Assembly (NCBI GenBank): GCA_039881045.1
Contig: JAYWVB010000021.1
Span: 372,001 to 436,000 of the forward strand
From: Chaetomium olivaceum
Lineage: Eukaryota > Ascomycota > Sordariomycetes > Sordariales > Chaetomiaceae
Direction: 5' to 3'
Length of the DNA: 64,000 nucleotides
Both the position numbers and the translations under genes were made by a program. The notes beneath the pieces were generated by a model. The model made no database searches and was not told the DNA's origin. It saw only the letters and a program-made list of their open reading frames with translations. This document shows, one piece after another, positions 10,015 to 22,053 of this stretch; position 1 is the stretch's first letter, and every line of letters starts with the position of its first letter.

Positions 10015-12316
10015 ATGGCCGCAACGAATGCCCCATCGAATGGCGTGCCGAAGGCCCCATCGAGCGCCGCATCGAACAGCGTCCCAGACGTCCCATCGAA
10101 CGTTGCGTTGAGTGGCGCTGCAAACGGCAGTGCGAAAAGCCCTGCGCACGACAAGGAGAACCTCCTACAGTCCAAAGACCACCGTGACCTCCTCGATGTC
10201 ATTGATCGGCTGCGGTCTCAAGGCCTAAGTCGCTACGTCAATCTGCCCCAGATCATCGTTTGCGGAGACCAGTCGTCTGGCAAGAGCTCAGCCCTCGAAG
10301 CCATCTCAGGCATGTCATTCCCCACGAAAGACAACCTTTGCACCCGGTTTGCGACTGAGCTCATTCTTCGACGAACCCCGACCACTGGTATCGATATCAG
10401 CATCCGCCCAGGCTCGGAACGGACCGAAGAGGAGAAGAAAACGCTCATGGGCTGCAAATACACCGGCACGCTCGAGGAGCTTGACCTTGGCCAGGTTGTA
10501 GAACAGGCCAAGGATGTCATGGGATTGAACGGGATCAACAAGGTGTTCAGCACCGACATCCTTCGTGTAGAGGTTTCGGGCCCATCGCAACCGCATCTCA
10601 CCATGGTTGACCTTCCCGGCCTGTTCCTCGCCGGCAACAAGGACCAATCAGAGCAAGACGCAGCACTCGTGAAGAGCCTTGTGCTATCGTACATGCAGAA
10701 CCCGCGTACCATCATTCTCGCCGTGGTTTCGGCAAAGAACGACTTCGCCCTCCAACAAGTCACACGGCACGCCAGGGCCCAGGATCCCGATGGGACCCGT
10801 ACCCTCGGCCTCATCACCAAACCGGACACCCTGGACAAAGGATCTGATAGCGAGCGCTTCTATGTCGAGCTCGCCCAAAACAAGGATGTCAAGTTTCGCC
10901 TAGGTTGGCATGTACTGCGGAACAGAAACTTCGCAGAACGGAATGAATCAACAATTGCTCGCGATGCCGCCGAAAATGACTTCTTCTCCAAAGGCGTCTG
11001 GAAGTGCCTCAAGCCGTCACAACTGGGGGTTGCCACTCTCCGTGTGCGCCTGAGCCACGTCTTGCGGGATCAGATTCTCTGGCAGCTCCCCCGGGTCCTC
11101 GAGGACGTCAGGACCGGAATTGACGAGTGCAAGCACACATTGGACAAGCTGGGGACTTCTAGGGCTACGGTCGCAGAGCAGCGCCGTTACCTCCTGAAAA
11201 TTAGCGCCAGGTTCTCCGAGCTTGTGAAAGAAGCCGTAGATGGCGTGTATACCGATGTTTTCTTCAAGGCGTCAAAGGACAGGCGCCTTCGTGCCGCCAT
11301 TCAGAACACCTTGTCAGACTTTGCCCGGGACATGCGACTCAAAGGACACGCCACCACGATTGTTGACGGGCCCGTTGGGAGGGACCATGACAATGGACGC
11401 CTGTCACGTTCCATTTCTCGGTCAGCTTACGTTGCCCAGGTGAAGGAGTTGATGATGGAGAGCCGGGGCCGCGAGCTTCCTGGCACCTATAACCCGCTCA
11501 TCGTTGCCGAGCTTTTCAGCAACCAGTGCAAACCATGGCAAGGCATGGTGCGCCACCTTCTTGAGCGTACCTTCCAATCAGCCGCTAGAATGATCGAGTG
11601 CGCTCTCCATCATGTTGCCGATGGTGAGACTACCGAGTCACTCCTCCGCGCCGTCGTCAACCCGTCGATGGAAAGCATCAAGAGGGGGTTGAAAAACAAG
11701 GCGGATGAAATTCTGGAGCCGCATCTCTCGGGCCACCCCGTTACCTACAATCATTATCTCACGGACAATGTCCAGAAGGCGCAGGCCGAGCGCAGGCGCC
11801 ATCAAATGGAGAACCGCCTGAAGTCATTCTTCAACTCCGACCGGATCCCCACTGGCGTCGCGAACCACAAGTTCGATATGCATTCCTTGCTCAACGACTT
11901 GGCTACCAACACGGAGCCTGACATGGATACTTATTCCTGCACAATGGCAGTGGATACGATGGAGGCGTACTACAAGGTGAGATCTCCCCGAGCAATAACC
12001 TTCGGTTAATTGGAAACAATTTTGCTGACACAAGTTCAATCCCCGTCAGGTCGCCCTCAAAACTCTTGTTGATGCTATTAGCACGCTGGCTGTAGAGCGA
12101 TGCCTGCTTCAGAAGCTCTCCACCATCCTCTCGCCGGAAATCGTGTGCGAGCTCACTGATGACGCCGTCCAGCGCATTGCAGGCGAGAGCCCGGAATCCG
12201 TGGATGAGAGGACCCAGGCTGCCGAGAAGCTGGCTGTGCTGGAGGACGCCATGTTTGAGCTGAAGCGGTTAGGGATGCATGCTACGCAGGCCGACGGGGA
12301 TGCCTTTACAGCTTGA
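10015..12316 (+). CDS. dynamin-family GTPase (Mx/VPS1-like fungal type)
   Basis: Large GTPase that would self-assemble on membranes. Two exons, 10015-11976 and 12050-12316, encode 742 residues without interruption; the intron runs GTGAGA to GTCAG. GTPase motifs are complete: G1 GDQSSGKSS near residue 83, the switch I threonine in NLCTRFATEL, G3 DLPGL near residue 199 and G4 TKPD near residue 269. A long helical middle/stalk region follows, and a GED-like helical segment occupies the C-terminus (second exon; VALKTLVDAIS to LKRLGMHATQ). There is no PH or proline-rich domain, so it is not an endocytic dynamin. The N-terminus has a degenerate Ala/Ser/Pro repeat (residues 1-45; units like APSN and VPSNV). 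Filamentous fungi have several such Mx-like paralogues, often of unknown function. Convergent with the small secreted protein gene downstream. Confidence 0.93.
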
Positions 12317-12730
12317 TGTGCCAACGTAGGCAACGGTATGCAGGGTGTGGAATTACTGAAGAACGAATGTTGGTAGATGAGTTTAATGCGTATGTAGACT
12401 CACAGTTCAGTTGTCAAGATACATTTGAGTCAGATACCATGATACCAGCACAAGTATGCGGCCCCGCGGCGATATGTCACATGTGGACCGGGACCGCAAT
12501 GTTGTAACCTGTTATGACACGAAAAGCCAAGTTCACAAGACAGAAATTGGGGAATATTGCGGAAACAATGAGTTATTTCCACGTTGCTTGTGTTTAAGCT
12601 CAAACCATATCCTTACTTTCATCTCACCTAGAATCGAAGCTTCCCACCATACCTCCTATCCTTTGCTGCCTCATGTATTCCCAGTTCCATCCCAGACGGG
12701 ATAGATCGAATCCGCCCCTCGGCTCGTGGC
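12317..12730. other. convergent intergenic region
   Basis: Tail-to-tail spacer between the dynamin gene and the minus-strand secreted-protein gene. No gene seen. Confidence 0.4.
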
Positions 12731-13354
12731 TTAGATAACCTTGCTTTACAAACAGTCAGCAACTTGAACAGGCATAGGCAAAAGAAAATGTTGAAAGTGC
12801 ACCCACAAGCTTCCGATGGCGCAGCCGGGGAAGGGCACGAAGCAGTGCCCGCCGCTCTGCAGCGCCGAGCCACTACCCTGGCAGTTGACATTACAGTAGG
12901 TGATAACCGAGTTTGGGGGCGCGTCAATCTCAAGGCGCTGCCAGTTCGTGCCGATTGGGGCGCTGTAGCAGTTGCCGGCGCTGCCGGAGGACCTGTGTTG
13001 GGCAGAAGAAGCTCGTCAGTATATTTGGGGTAGGTAGGATAGGTGTATCCTTGCGGAGGCGGGCAGGCACCTGGATGCCTGTACAGACTTGTAGTCTGTG
13101 GATGGGATTTCGGGCGGAACACACAGCCAACCTTTGGGAGGGATTGTAAACTTACGGGCCTTGGTTATTGCGGGGATAGGTGCTGCCGGCCGGGTTGTTG
13201 TGGTTGCAATTGCTGGGCTCGTCTAATTCAAGTTAGGAGGCATGGCAATTTCCCACAAGGGCAGGACCGGCTGACAGAATCGGAACTTGAAGGCATCCAC
13301 TTGGCCAGCCACAAGAGCGGCGGTAATGATGGTGAAGACAGTGAACTTGGCCAT
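12731..13354 (-). CDS. small secreted cysteine-containing protein
   Basis: Four short exons, 13276-13354, 13156-13222, 12807-12992 and 12731-12743, splice to an open frame of 114 residues. Donors are GTCAGC, GTAAGT and GTGGGT; introns 1 and 3 have CTAACTTG and GCTGACTG branch points. The N-terminus is a signal peptide (MAKFTVFTIITAALVAGQVDA). The mature part holds Cys in SNCNHNN, GNCYSA, TYCNVNCQG, GHCFVPFPGC and ends GSFKVI. Mature size near 93 residues with an even number of Cys suggests a disulfide-stabilised extracellular protein, such as an effector or antimicrobial-type protein. No known family was recognised. A TATA-like element lies 123 bases upstream. Exon choice is inferred from splice signals and frame continuity, as no single exon encodes the protein. 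Confidence 0.7.
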
Positions 13355-13476
13355 TGCGTTATATCGAGCCGTTGAGCTGTTGAGTTGTTGAATGGAGAGG
13401 CAAAGTGATGCTTTTGAGTTCAAGTGATGGTTGATGTCTGGGATGCGATGCCATCTTGTCGGGGCATCAACCACCT

Positions 13477-13484
13477 TATTTATA
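13477..13484 (-). promoter_or_regulatory. TATA box of the small secreted protein gene
   Basis: On the minus strand TATAAATA lies about 123 bases upstream of the start codon at 13354. The other secreted-protein genes in the window have a similar box at a similar distance. Confidence 0.5.
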
Positions 13485-16375
13485 CACGGCGACGCACTGG
13501 AGATAGCAAGAATGCCTACCTAGTAGCGAAGTTCATCCTTCCAGGCCATGTCGCGCCACATACAAGGGTCGGACCACCTCTTGTCTGGTGGCGGTCGCCG
13601 CGCGTATGGAGTCGATCCTTCATAGCAACGTTATCAAGCGAAGACTTCCAGTATCCTACACAAGATATGGAAAAGGATCCATATTGAGTTTCAGGTCACA
13701 CAACCGTCAGCCGGTACCATTATTGCTGATGTATCGACGCACGTCAGCGTAGCCCCCACCCGCTTTGCGCAGAGTGCACCTCGAATAGGGGTTTCTATTA
13801 GCTCTTAACGGCTTTAGGTGAGTCAAATTAACTTCCCCCTCTAGTTGAGAGAAGAATTTGTTTTTTTCGAGCACCAAGTTATGCACTTGATGCGTTTAGG
13901 TCAGGCCTCGGGTTCACGAATTGAAGTTTAACAGCTCAAATTAGATTAGCCGTTCTAAACGGACGATGAGCACGTTAAAGTGGGCGGCTGCCAGAGAGCA
14001 CGGTTTGTTTGAGGACGTTGTGTGTTAATACTTTTCTCTTTCCTAAATCGCAACATCACGACCTCGTTCCCGGACTGACTCCACCAGTGCCGTGTAAGGA
14101 GGGATTACCTGCCTACACCTGACATACCCAATAAGCGACGTTAGCGCACTTCAACACACGCCTGCACAAGGTGCTCTTCCATCAAGGCTCTTCTACTTTG
14201 TATTGGCCCGCTCAGACTTTCAGGCGAGATGACCATACTACGATTTCAAGTAGCACACGACCGTAGGCCGCAATTATTATCGATCCTCAATGTGACGGGC
14301 TGGGCCCGTGGGTAGGTTTGGCGATGCCAGAACCTGGTGGGTTCGAGTCCCACTTGGATGGACTATGCTAGAACCTTCCATGCCCCGTTTCAGCAACACG
14401 ATAAAGCTGTCTCTTTCTTCCTGTAGCTTAGCTCTTTCTCTCTTTCTCTCTTCATTCGAAGCAATCTAGTCCATTCCCGCCTCGCCTTGTGCATCACTTC
14501 AACGCCAACGTGTGGCCTGTTACACTCAAGCCGCCTTAGCGTGGAGACGACGCCCGCAACGCGCAGGGTCCTCCTCCGGCAGTGTTCCCATAGGTCAGCA
14601 GTTCGTATTCCCCCCTTAGCCGAGACCATATGTTGGACTTGTTGGGGTCTCGATTTGGAGTGGCTACTTACCTACCCAGGTTCTATTTCTACCGTTGGAC
14701 TCCCTGAAAGCAAAATTATATGTCAATTTGCTCGTTGGGTATGTAAGACTCTTTCCGTTACGCTGCTGGTATGGAGAGTGCGTCTGGTGAGTTGCGTCTT
14801 CGTGATGTAAATATCCGGGTAAGTGGTTAGACCAGGACACCGGTGTGCGCCAGCCTCCTTCGGCTTCAAAGTTTGATCAGCCAGCATGTAGCTTTGTAGG
14901 TACGCAATGCAACCAATTTACAACTGCGCCACCTCCCCAGAAGGATCATGGTATTAGGAGTTCAAGTCTGACACTTGAGATTTTGCATTGATTTAATCTA
15001 ATTCATCAGCGACCGGCACGTACCGGTACGTTGGGGGCCATAACTTGAGTGCTGATGATACCTAGGTACCTAGGTAGGTAGTCAGTTGAATGTGCGACCC
15101 ATTACCCCGAGTGGGGGGCACATTAAAGCTGATATGGCTCAGAATTCCTCCCGGCTATCGACATCCATCTCCCAATGCGTAAAAGAGGCGAATACAAATC
15201 CACGAGAACCCGACTATTAAAACAGCTCCACCATTTCCTGCTCACGTCAGATTCTAGATTCTCTCTATGAATAAGGGTTGATTGGCCGAAAACCACTGCA
15301 CGGTTCCAAGCGACAGGCTGCATATTTGGGGGCGAGGCTCCCAGCAGAATAAGAAGCATACCAAGGAGCCCGACAGCTTCCACCTCCCCTTAACTCTCTC
15401 TCTCTTGGACCGTTGTCTCTAATGTCTGGCGATCTACCGATGTGGGGTGTGTCCCCTTTTTCGTTCCAGGACGCCGGGATGGCGAATATTATACATAATC
15501 CACGCCCCTACTTTAAGTGAGTTTCGCCCGAGCTGGGCAGCTGGCCTGGCACGTCCGCCAGGAGTGTACCGAGAATAAAATCCGTTCGTCCTATACCCCA
15601 CAAGTTAGTAACCTTCGGGACTCGGGACAATTTAGTCGCCTTCGATGTAGACTCTAAAGTTTAGAGTCTATGTACCACGTAGACTGACCCATGTGGTTCC
15701 GGTCGAGGTGGCACTGGATTGATCCCTATTTCCGCGAGTCTTCACACGCAATGGTTGGGCATGTGAAAGCTCAAAGGCGATGATTTGATGACAGTTGGAG
15801 CTGATACCCTTTTGGCAGCTGGTAAATACAGAGAGCCCTGTTAAATCAACACGGAAATAAGAGTGAGGTTCGGCTACGAATACAGACGATCCATACTCAG
15901 TGTAATCTGTAAGGTACCTTAGGTACTCACGGGTAATTCCCGGACCTCCGGGCTGAAGATCACATCTCGTTCTTTCTTGCCTTGGCTGGCCAATGAATGC
16001 ACAAAGTCTCATCACGGTTCGTCTCCACTGGGCATTGGCATGGGTATGCACGGAAGTGATGTAGGAACGAAACCTGATTTTCCCTCTTTCAACATCGCGT
16101 CGAGTCAAACTGTGAAAATAAACATACCTATTCGTGTCCCTGCTCACTCCCACTCGCCGGCCAACGTTTTTGGCCCCAAACGGTCTTCTTTTGGCCGTAC
16201 AATTACTTTTATCACCCGCTTGACTTCGTTTCGGGTGCCATGTCGTTGCTTACTCATTGGTTCGGGACAATCGGGACTGCGGATGCCAACCAATAAGCTC
16301 TTGTACGAATACTCTTCATTACAAGTTGTACTCGTTTGATAGGCCGTTGGACAATGCTTTGTTGGTTAAGGCATT
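13485..16375. other. gene-poor region of about 2.9 kb
   Basis: No protein with recognisable features on either strand; the open frames are short and lack fungal codon bias. Contents: TACCTAGGTA-type palindromic motifs (15059-15083 and around 15910), a tRNA-like T-arm near 14337-14353 without a matching acceptor stem, and a perfect inverted repeat at 15648-15670. The last ~400 bases serve as the P4-ATPase promoter. Confidence 0.45.
15648..15670. repeat. perfect 11-bp inverted repeat with one-base spacer
   Basis: TAGACTCTAAA, one G, then TTTAGAGTCTA. The arms match exactly. Function unknown. Confidence 0.7.
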
Positions 16376-19300
16376 ATGGACGGCCCTGACAGTGATGGCG
16401 TCGAGACCGGGGAAGCTGGGAATATCAATAGGGGCATCCATGTCAACAAAATTTCGACCTCCACTTCTCTCCCCTCCAGGAAGTCCGCAGCACCAAAGGC
16501 GGCCAAACTCGCAAACGCAGCCCGCCAATGGTACCATCGAATTGTCGTCGACCTCATCCTCCGCCGCAAGTCCCTTCCCCCGTCGAAGAACGGGCGGTGC
16601 ATACCCCTGCGGCCGGACCGCAGCGAGCTGCTCCTTGACGAAAGACGGGGTTATCCATACATCTCTAACTCTATCCGGACCTCACGCTACACTCTCTATG
16701 ACTTCTTCCCGAAACAGCTTTTCTTCCAATTCACCCGCTTGGCCAACTTTTACTTCCTTTGCGTCGGCATCCCACAAACAATCCCTGGTGTTAGCACCAC
16801 CGGCAACTTCACCACCATACTGCCGCTGTTGTTTTTCGTTCTTCTCACCATCGCCAAGGAGGGCTACGATGACTGGCGGAGGCACCGACTGGACAAGATC
16901 GAGAATGCTAGGTTAGCGACCGTCCTGAGAAGTGGAGGAGCAGGCAGAAGCAGCAAGGGGTGGCGCTCGCTGTTCGGCGCCACATCAACAGACGAGCTCG
17001 GGGCCATCGAGCGGTGTGAAACGGTATCGTCTTCTCACCTAGGATTACAGTGGCGGGTGATGAAGTGGGAGGATCTTCAGGTTGGAGATGTCGTCAGGTT
17101 GACGAGAGACGACGACGTCCCCGCCGACATTGTGCTCTTGCAAGCCGAGAGCGAGGAGGGCTTGGCCTATGTTGAAACTATGGCCCTTGACGGCGAGACA
17201 AATCTCAAGAGCAAGCAGGTTTCGGTAACCTTGAAAGGGTATGATTCCGTCGAGGGCCTCTGCAGTTGTGGAGCCGAGTTTGTCATTGAGGACCCCAACC
17301 CAGATTTGTATCGCTTCAACGGCCGGGTTACGGTAAATGGGGAAACGATGCCTCTGACACTGAATGAGGTCATATACCGTGGCTGCACCATTCGCAACAC
17401 TGCGAGCGTCATCGGTATGGTCATTAATACCGGAGAGGAAACCAAAATCAGACGGAACGCGAACCGCCATCCAAGCGCCAAAAAGCCTGCCCTCGAGCGG
17501 ATGGCCAACATGATTGTTATCGCCCTCGTCCTTTACCTCATTGCTCTTGTTGCTGGTTTGTCAGGGGGCTACGTCCTCTGGCAACGGGCCTACGAGCGAG
17601 GTGCTTGGTACTTGTCCAATATTCCGGTGCCCCTTGCACACATCATTGTGGGCTACGCCATCCAGTTCAACAATGTCATCCCCTTGGCTCTGTACGTGAG
17701 TCTGGAGATTGTCAAGATTTGCCAGATGCTGCTTCTGAACTCGGACATCGAAATGTACGACGAGGCATCGGATACCCCGGCACGATGCAACACCAACACC
17801 ATCCTCGAGAACCTCGGCCAGGTCGGCTACTTGTTTTCGGATAAGACGGGGACGTTGACGGAAAATGTGTGATGAGGTTTCGCAAGCTGAGCGTGGCCGG
17901 CACTGCTTGGTTACACGAGATGGACCTCGCTAAAAGTCACAACTCGCCAGATATCAGGGAGACTCAAAACGGTGACCTGGAGGACTTGGAGTCGAAACCT
18001 GAGCCGGCGGATCCCGATTCTAGCGGCGCCAAGCTTTCAGAATTCTTATCTCCCCCGACGCCGAACCGTCCTCTTATTAGCCGCCGGTCATCGTCCCAGT
18101 GGCGGTCAACCGGCCGACCTGACCATGTACAACCAGATCTGACCACATCGGATCTCCTGGAGTACATTCGGCTACGCCCCAATTCTGCTTTTTCGAGGCG
18201 TGCCACCCAATACATTTTAACCATGGCGCTCTGCCATACCTGCCTGCCAGAAACAAAGGACGGAATGCTCGACTTCCAGGCGGCGTCACCTGACGAGCTA
18301 GCTCTTGTGAGAGCAGCTCAGGATCTCGGCTTTTTGGTAATCCAGCGGACTACACAAGCCGTGACTCTCCGAATCTCCGCGGGGGACGGTGATACAGATC
18401 GCACCTACCAGATCCTTGACGTGCTAGAGTTCAGCAGTAAACGCAAGCGCATGTCTATTATCGTACGCTGCCCAGACGGAAGGATATGGCTCCTGACGAA
18501 GGGTGCCGACTCGGCCATTCTCCCATGCCTGAGAATGGCCGACTTGGCGACGCAACAGGCCAAGGAACTACGCGAAAGCATCGACTTTGAGCACCAGATG
18601 TTGCGTAAAAGCGAGGCTCAGGAGCCACGCAACAGCTTTGGTGGGCGGCCCAGTCTTACTATTAGACACAGCCTCGCCCTCGGCCGGCAGGGGTCCTTGG
18701 CCGTCCCCGGAAGCACGTCACTAGATGTCAGCAGGAGCAAGTCGTTCGAGGTTGCTCGTCTAGATCCTTTTGCCCGCCTCCGCTCTCGTCCTTTACTCAA
18801 CGCCCGCACAGCATCGCTTGATGCTCGCCGGACCCCAAGCAAGATGTCGGCGACGGAGACGGAGGCAGTGCCAAGCAAGTTTGCGTTTCTTGAACATCCA
18901 TCCCTCTCGGATGATGCCGCCATCTTCACCCGCTGTTTCAGACAGATCGATGACTTTGCTACTGAAGGACTCCGAACTCTTTTATTTGCCCACAGGTTCC
19001 TGGGCGAGCGAGAGTACAACAGCTGGAAGAAGTTGTACCGCGACGCAGAGACCAGTCTAGTGGATCGTCAAGACCGAATCGAAGCCACAGGAGAGATGAT
19101 CGAGCAGTCTCTCGACCTCATTGGCGCATCCGGCATCGAGGATCAGCTGCAGCCCGGCGTTGCCGAAACAATAGATCGGCTCCGGCGTGCAAACATCAAG
19201 ATCTGGATGCTTACCGGAGACAAGCGGGAGACGGCCATCAACATCGCGCACTCGGCCCGCATTTGCTTACCCGGGTCTGACATCTTCGTGCTGGATGCCG

Positions 19301-20848
19301 CCAAAGGCGGACTGGAAGGCCAGATCCTGACCATCATGGAAGACCTCCAGATCCAAACCGAAACGAATGCCTCCGGCAGCCCAGGCCACACAGTCATCGT
19401 CATCGACGGACACACCCTCGCCGCTCTCGAAGAACCAACCTCGGCCACCGCCAAAACCGCCTTCTACCGCCTCATCCTCACCATCGACTCCGTAATCTGC
19501 TGCCGCGCCTCCCCCGCCCAAAAAGCCCTCCTTGTCCACGCCGTCCGCAACGCCTCCTCCTCCACCAGTACCGCCGCCCCACCAACCACCCCTTCCTCCA
19601 CCGCCTCCTCCCTCACCACTGGCTCACCCCCACCCTCACCCTCACCAAACCAACCCCACTAACCCTCGCCATCGGCGACGGCGCCAACGACCTGGCCATG
19701 CTCTCGGCCGCGCACGTCGGCGTCGGCATCTCGGGCCGCGAGGGCTTGCAAGCGGCGCGCGTGGCCGACTACGCCATCGCGCAGTTCCGCTTCCTCGCGC
19801 GCCTGCTGCTGGTGCACGGCCGCTGGAACTATGCGCGCACGGCGCGGTTCGTGCTGGCGACCTTCTGGAAGGAGATGCTCTTCTATCTGCCGACGGCGCT
19901 GTACCAGGGGCTGGCGGGCTACACGGGCACCAGCCTGTATGAGATGTGGAGTCTGACGGCGTTGAATACCTTGTTTACGAGCCTGTGCGTGATTGTGCCG
20001 GCCGTGTGGGAGCAGCAGCTGGGGGCGGAGACGTTGTTGGCGGTGCCGGAGTTGTATGTGTTTGGGCAGAGGAATGGGGGTTTGGATCGGGGATGTATTT
20101 GTGGTGGATGGGGGCTGCAGCGGCGGAGGGGGTGTTGGTGTGGTTCTTGTGCTGGGCTGTGTATGGTGGGATGGGGCCGGTTAGGGATGGCGGGCTGTTT
20201 GCGCTGGGGGATCTGGTGTTTTCGGTGATGATTGTTTGGACGAACTTGAAGTTGTTGTGAGTATTACCTACCCCTTTTCCTGATCCCGTCTTGCGTGGTA
20301 GGACGCTTAGACTAGGGAAAATAACTAACTAATCGGTGCAGAATCCTGGACACACACTACAAGAACGACATTGTCGTCTACTCGTTCGTCGTCACTGTCG
20401 CCGGTTGGTGGGTGTGGCAAGTATTTCTGGCCGGCGTGTATGCTCCCGGCGTGTGGCCGTACGCGGTCAAGAACGGTTTTTTCTCGTCGTTTGGTCCGGA
20501 CCCGGCGTGGTGGACGGCACTGTTCGGCGCTTGGTGTTCTTACTTGCATGGAACTGGCTTACAAGTCGATCAAGCGCAATCTTGTCGTCGCGGGGTTGTG
20601 GAAGCTTGGCTGGAAGTGGCTGAGGCGGTCAACGTGGAAGGCGGCGTTTCTGGTCGTCGTCACCTGGTGCTGGCGCCGGGTGGTCTGACGAGGGGACTAA
20701 AGGCAGTGTGGAAGAGTGGGATGTGGAGTTGTGGCAGGTAATGGAGCAGGATCCGGCGATTAAAGACACGCTGCGTCGGATGAGCAAGTTTGGATATGGA
20801 GAAGAAGAGAAAGCGGAAGAGGATGGATCTAGAGAGGGCACTAGCTAA
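16376..20848 (+). CDS. P4-type ATPase, phospholipid flippase (Dnf3-like), with several frameshifts
   Basis: Aminophospholipid-translocating P-type ATPase. From the ATG at 16376: the N-terminal IRTSRYTLYDFFPKQLFFQF and TRLANFYFLC typical of P4-ATPases, the actuator-domain ALDGETNLKSKQ, membrane segments 3-4 with FNNVIPLALYVSLE, the phosphorylation site SDKTGTLTEN (about 17835-17865), the nucleotide-binding region (QAASPDELALVRAAQDLGF), WMLTGDKRETAINIA, IGDGANDLAML (about 19670-19700), and the last membrane segments including GMYLWWMGAAA. An intron lies at 20257-20341. The acidic cytosolic tail ends at TAA 20846-20848. Family sequence jumps frame at about 17869 (an extra TG), 19540, 20085, 20530 and 20690. 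No introns fit these places. A roughly 40-residue His/Pro/Leu-rich insert precedes IGDGAND. A functional gene with assembly indels is likelier than a pseudogene, since motifs are intact. The Dnf3-like assignment is less certain than P4. Confidence 0.9.
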
Positions 20849-21476
20849 TATGTCGCAGTATATAAGGAGATGCTTGCCTTTGCAGAGCAACGATAATTAG
20901 GTATCTTAGATAATACCCCTGAGGGAGGAATGTTTTGCAAGAGGTTTGTGGGATCCGTGCTGGATATTACCCCTCGGAAGGTTCAATTAAGCGTTACTGT
21001 TGTGTCAGTCAACCTGTCTCGACATATCTTTTGTGAGCTCGACTGGTTAGCGTCCCGGGGGTGAGAAGGTTCTGGAGTTCCATATGCACCCCGGAATGTT
21101 ACCCTAAGCTGAGTGCTGCGTATCATTTATTGGGGCGGGTGAATATTAACCCCAGTTGTATAGTCGCACAGATTAGTGAACAGCGGCGTCTGACCTCATC
21201 AATCCTTGCGTCTTCCGAGCTTTGCAATCAGCGTCAAGAATCAAGGCTCTGCATGGTTGCATACGTAGGTAAGTAGAGAATTAAACAGTTACAACCCACT
21301 GCGTAACTGGACTCAAGTTCATTTCAAGAGAAGAGCATACACAAAATACAACAACGTTAAAGCCACGGAGCGCCCTTCCTAACCTTCAGTCATTTGATTG
21401 TTTTCAACACTACCTTGTCGAACAAGTTCATCAACCAGAAGCCAATCCTCCCAGCATACCGTTGATTAAACAAACC
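20849..21476. other. intergenic region
   Basis: 3' flank of the ATPase and promoter of the Gfa-family gene. No coding region or clear TATA seen. Confidence 0.4.
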
Positions 21477-22053
21477 ATGGCAACTTCTGACGACAAGTTT
21501 CCCGTTGCCGGCCTCGCCCGTGACGGCTGGTCAACTGAGGAAGAAGCCACAGCAACTTGCTTCTGTGGAGCGGTCCAACTCGTCTTCGTAAGTAATAGTC
21601 CCCCCTTTTTCGAAACCCCCAGATAAAACCTTCCTCCCTCTCTAACACCAACCCACACAGCCCATCCAAGCCCCCGGCCTCATCAACCGGCACGTCTGCC
21701 ACTGCAGCGACTGCCGCAAGATCAGCAGCGGCCTGTACATGTCCAACATCGTCGTGTTGGACACGCACCTCCGGCACGTGCGGGGGCGCAACGAGCTCAA
21801 GACCTTTGCGCAGAAGACGACGATCCGGTCCGGGGGGCTCATGACCAACTATTTCTGTGGGCAGTGCGGCACGCTCATGTACCGCGGGGGAGAGATCCCG
21901 GGGGTGTCGATCTTGCGCACGGGGACGGTTGATGACTTCTCGTTGGCGGAGACGAAGCTGAGGCCGCAGGTGGAACAGTTTATTGAGCATCGGGCGGCGT
22001 GGCAAAGACCGATAGAGGGGGTGTCCCCAGGTGGTGGGGATGTTTTCGGCTAA
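21477..22053 (+). CDS. Gfa/CENP-V family zinc protein
   Basis: Protein of the glutathione-dependent formaldehyde-activating enzyme (Gfa, PF04828-type) fold, 167 residues, in two exons: 21477-21587 and 21661-22053. The intron runs GTAAGT to CACAG. Zinc-binding motifs are in order: CFCGAVQ in exon 1, then CHCSDCRK and FCGQCGTLMYRGG in exon 2, the expected Cys spacing for the beta-tent fold. Most fungal members have unknown substrates and are not proven formaldehyde enzymes. The gene is complete and in frame. It lies between the flippase and the F-box-like gene with no functional link visible. Confidence 0.9.

Noticed and set aside
14282..14361. possible tRNA: perfect T-arm GTGGG-TTCGAGT-CCCAC
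   Set aside because: No 5' strand pairs with the TTGGATG that follows, and no D or anticodon arm of normal size fits. At best a tRNA relic.
15668..16153. 161-codon minus-strand frame
   Set aside because: No good start context, no domain and no fungal codon bias; it lies in the flippase promoter.
17840..17900. two separate genes at the flippase break
   Set aside because: The second frame starts MRFRKLSVAGTAW, which directly follows DKTGTLTEN in this family; it is one protein.
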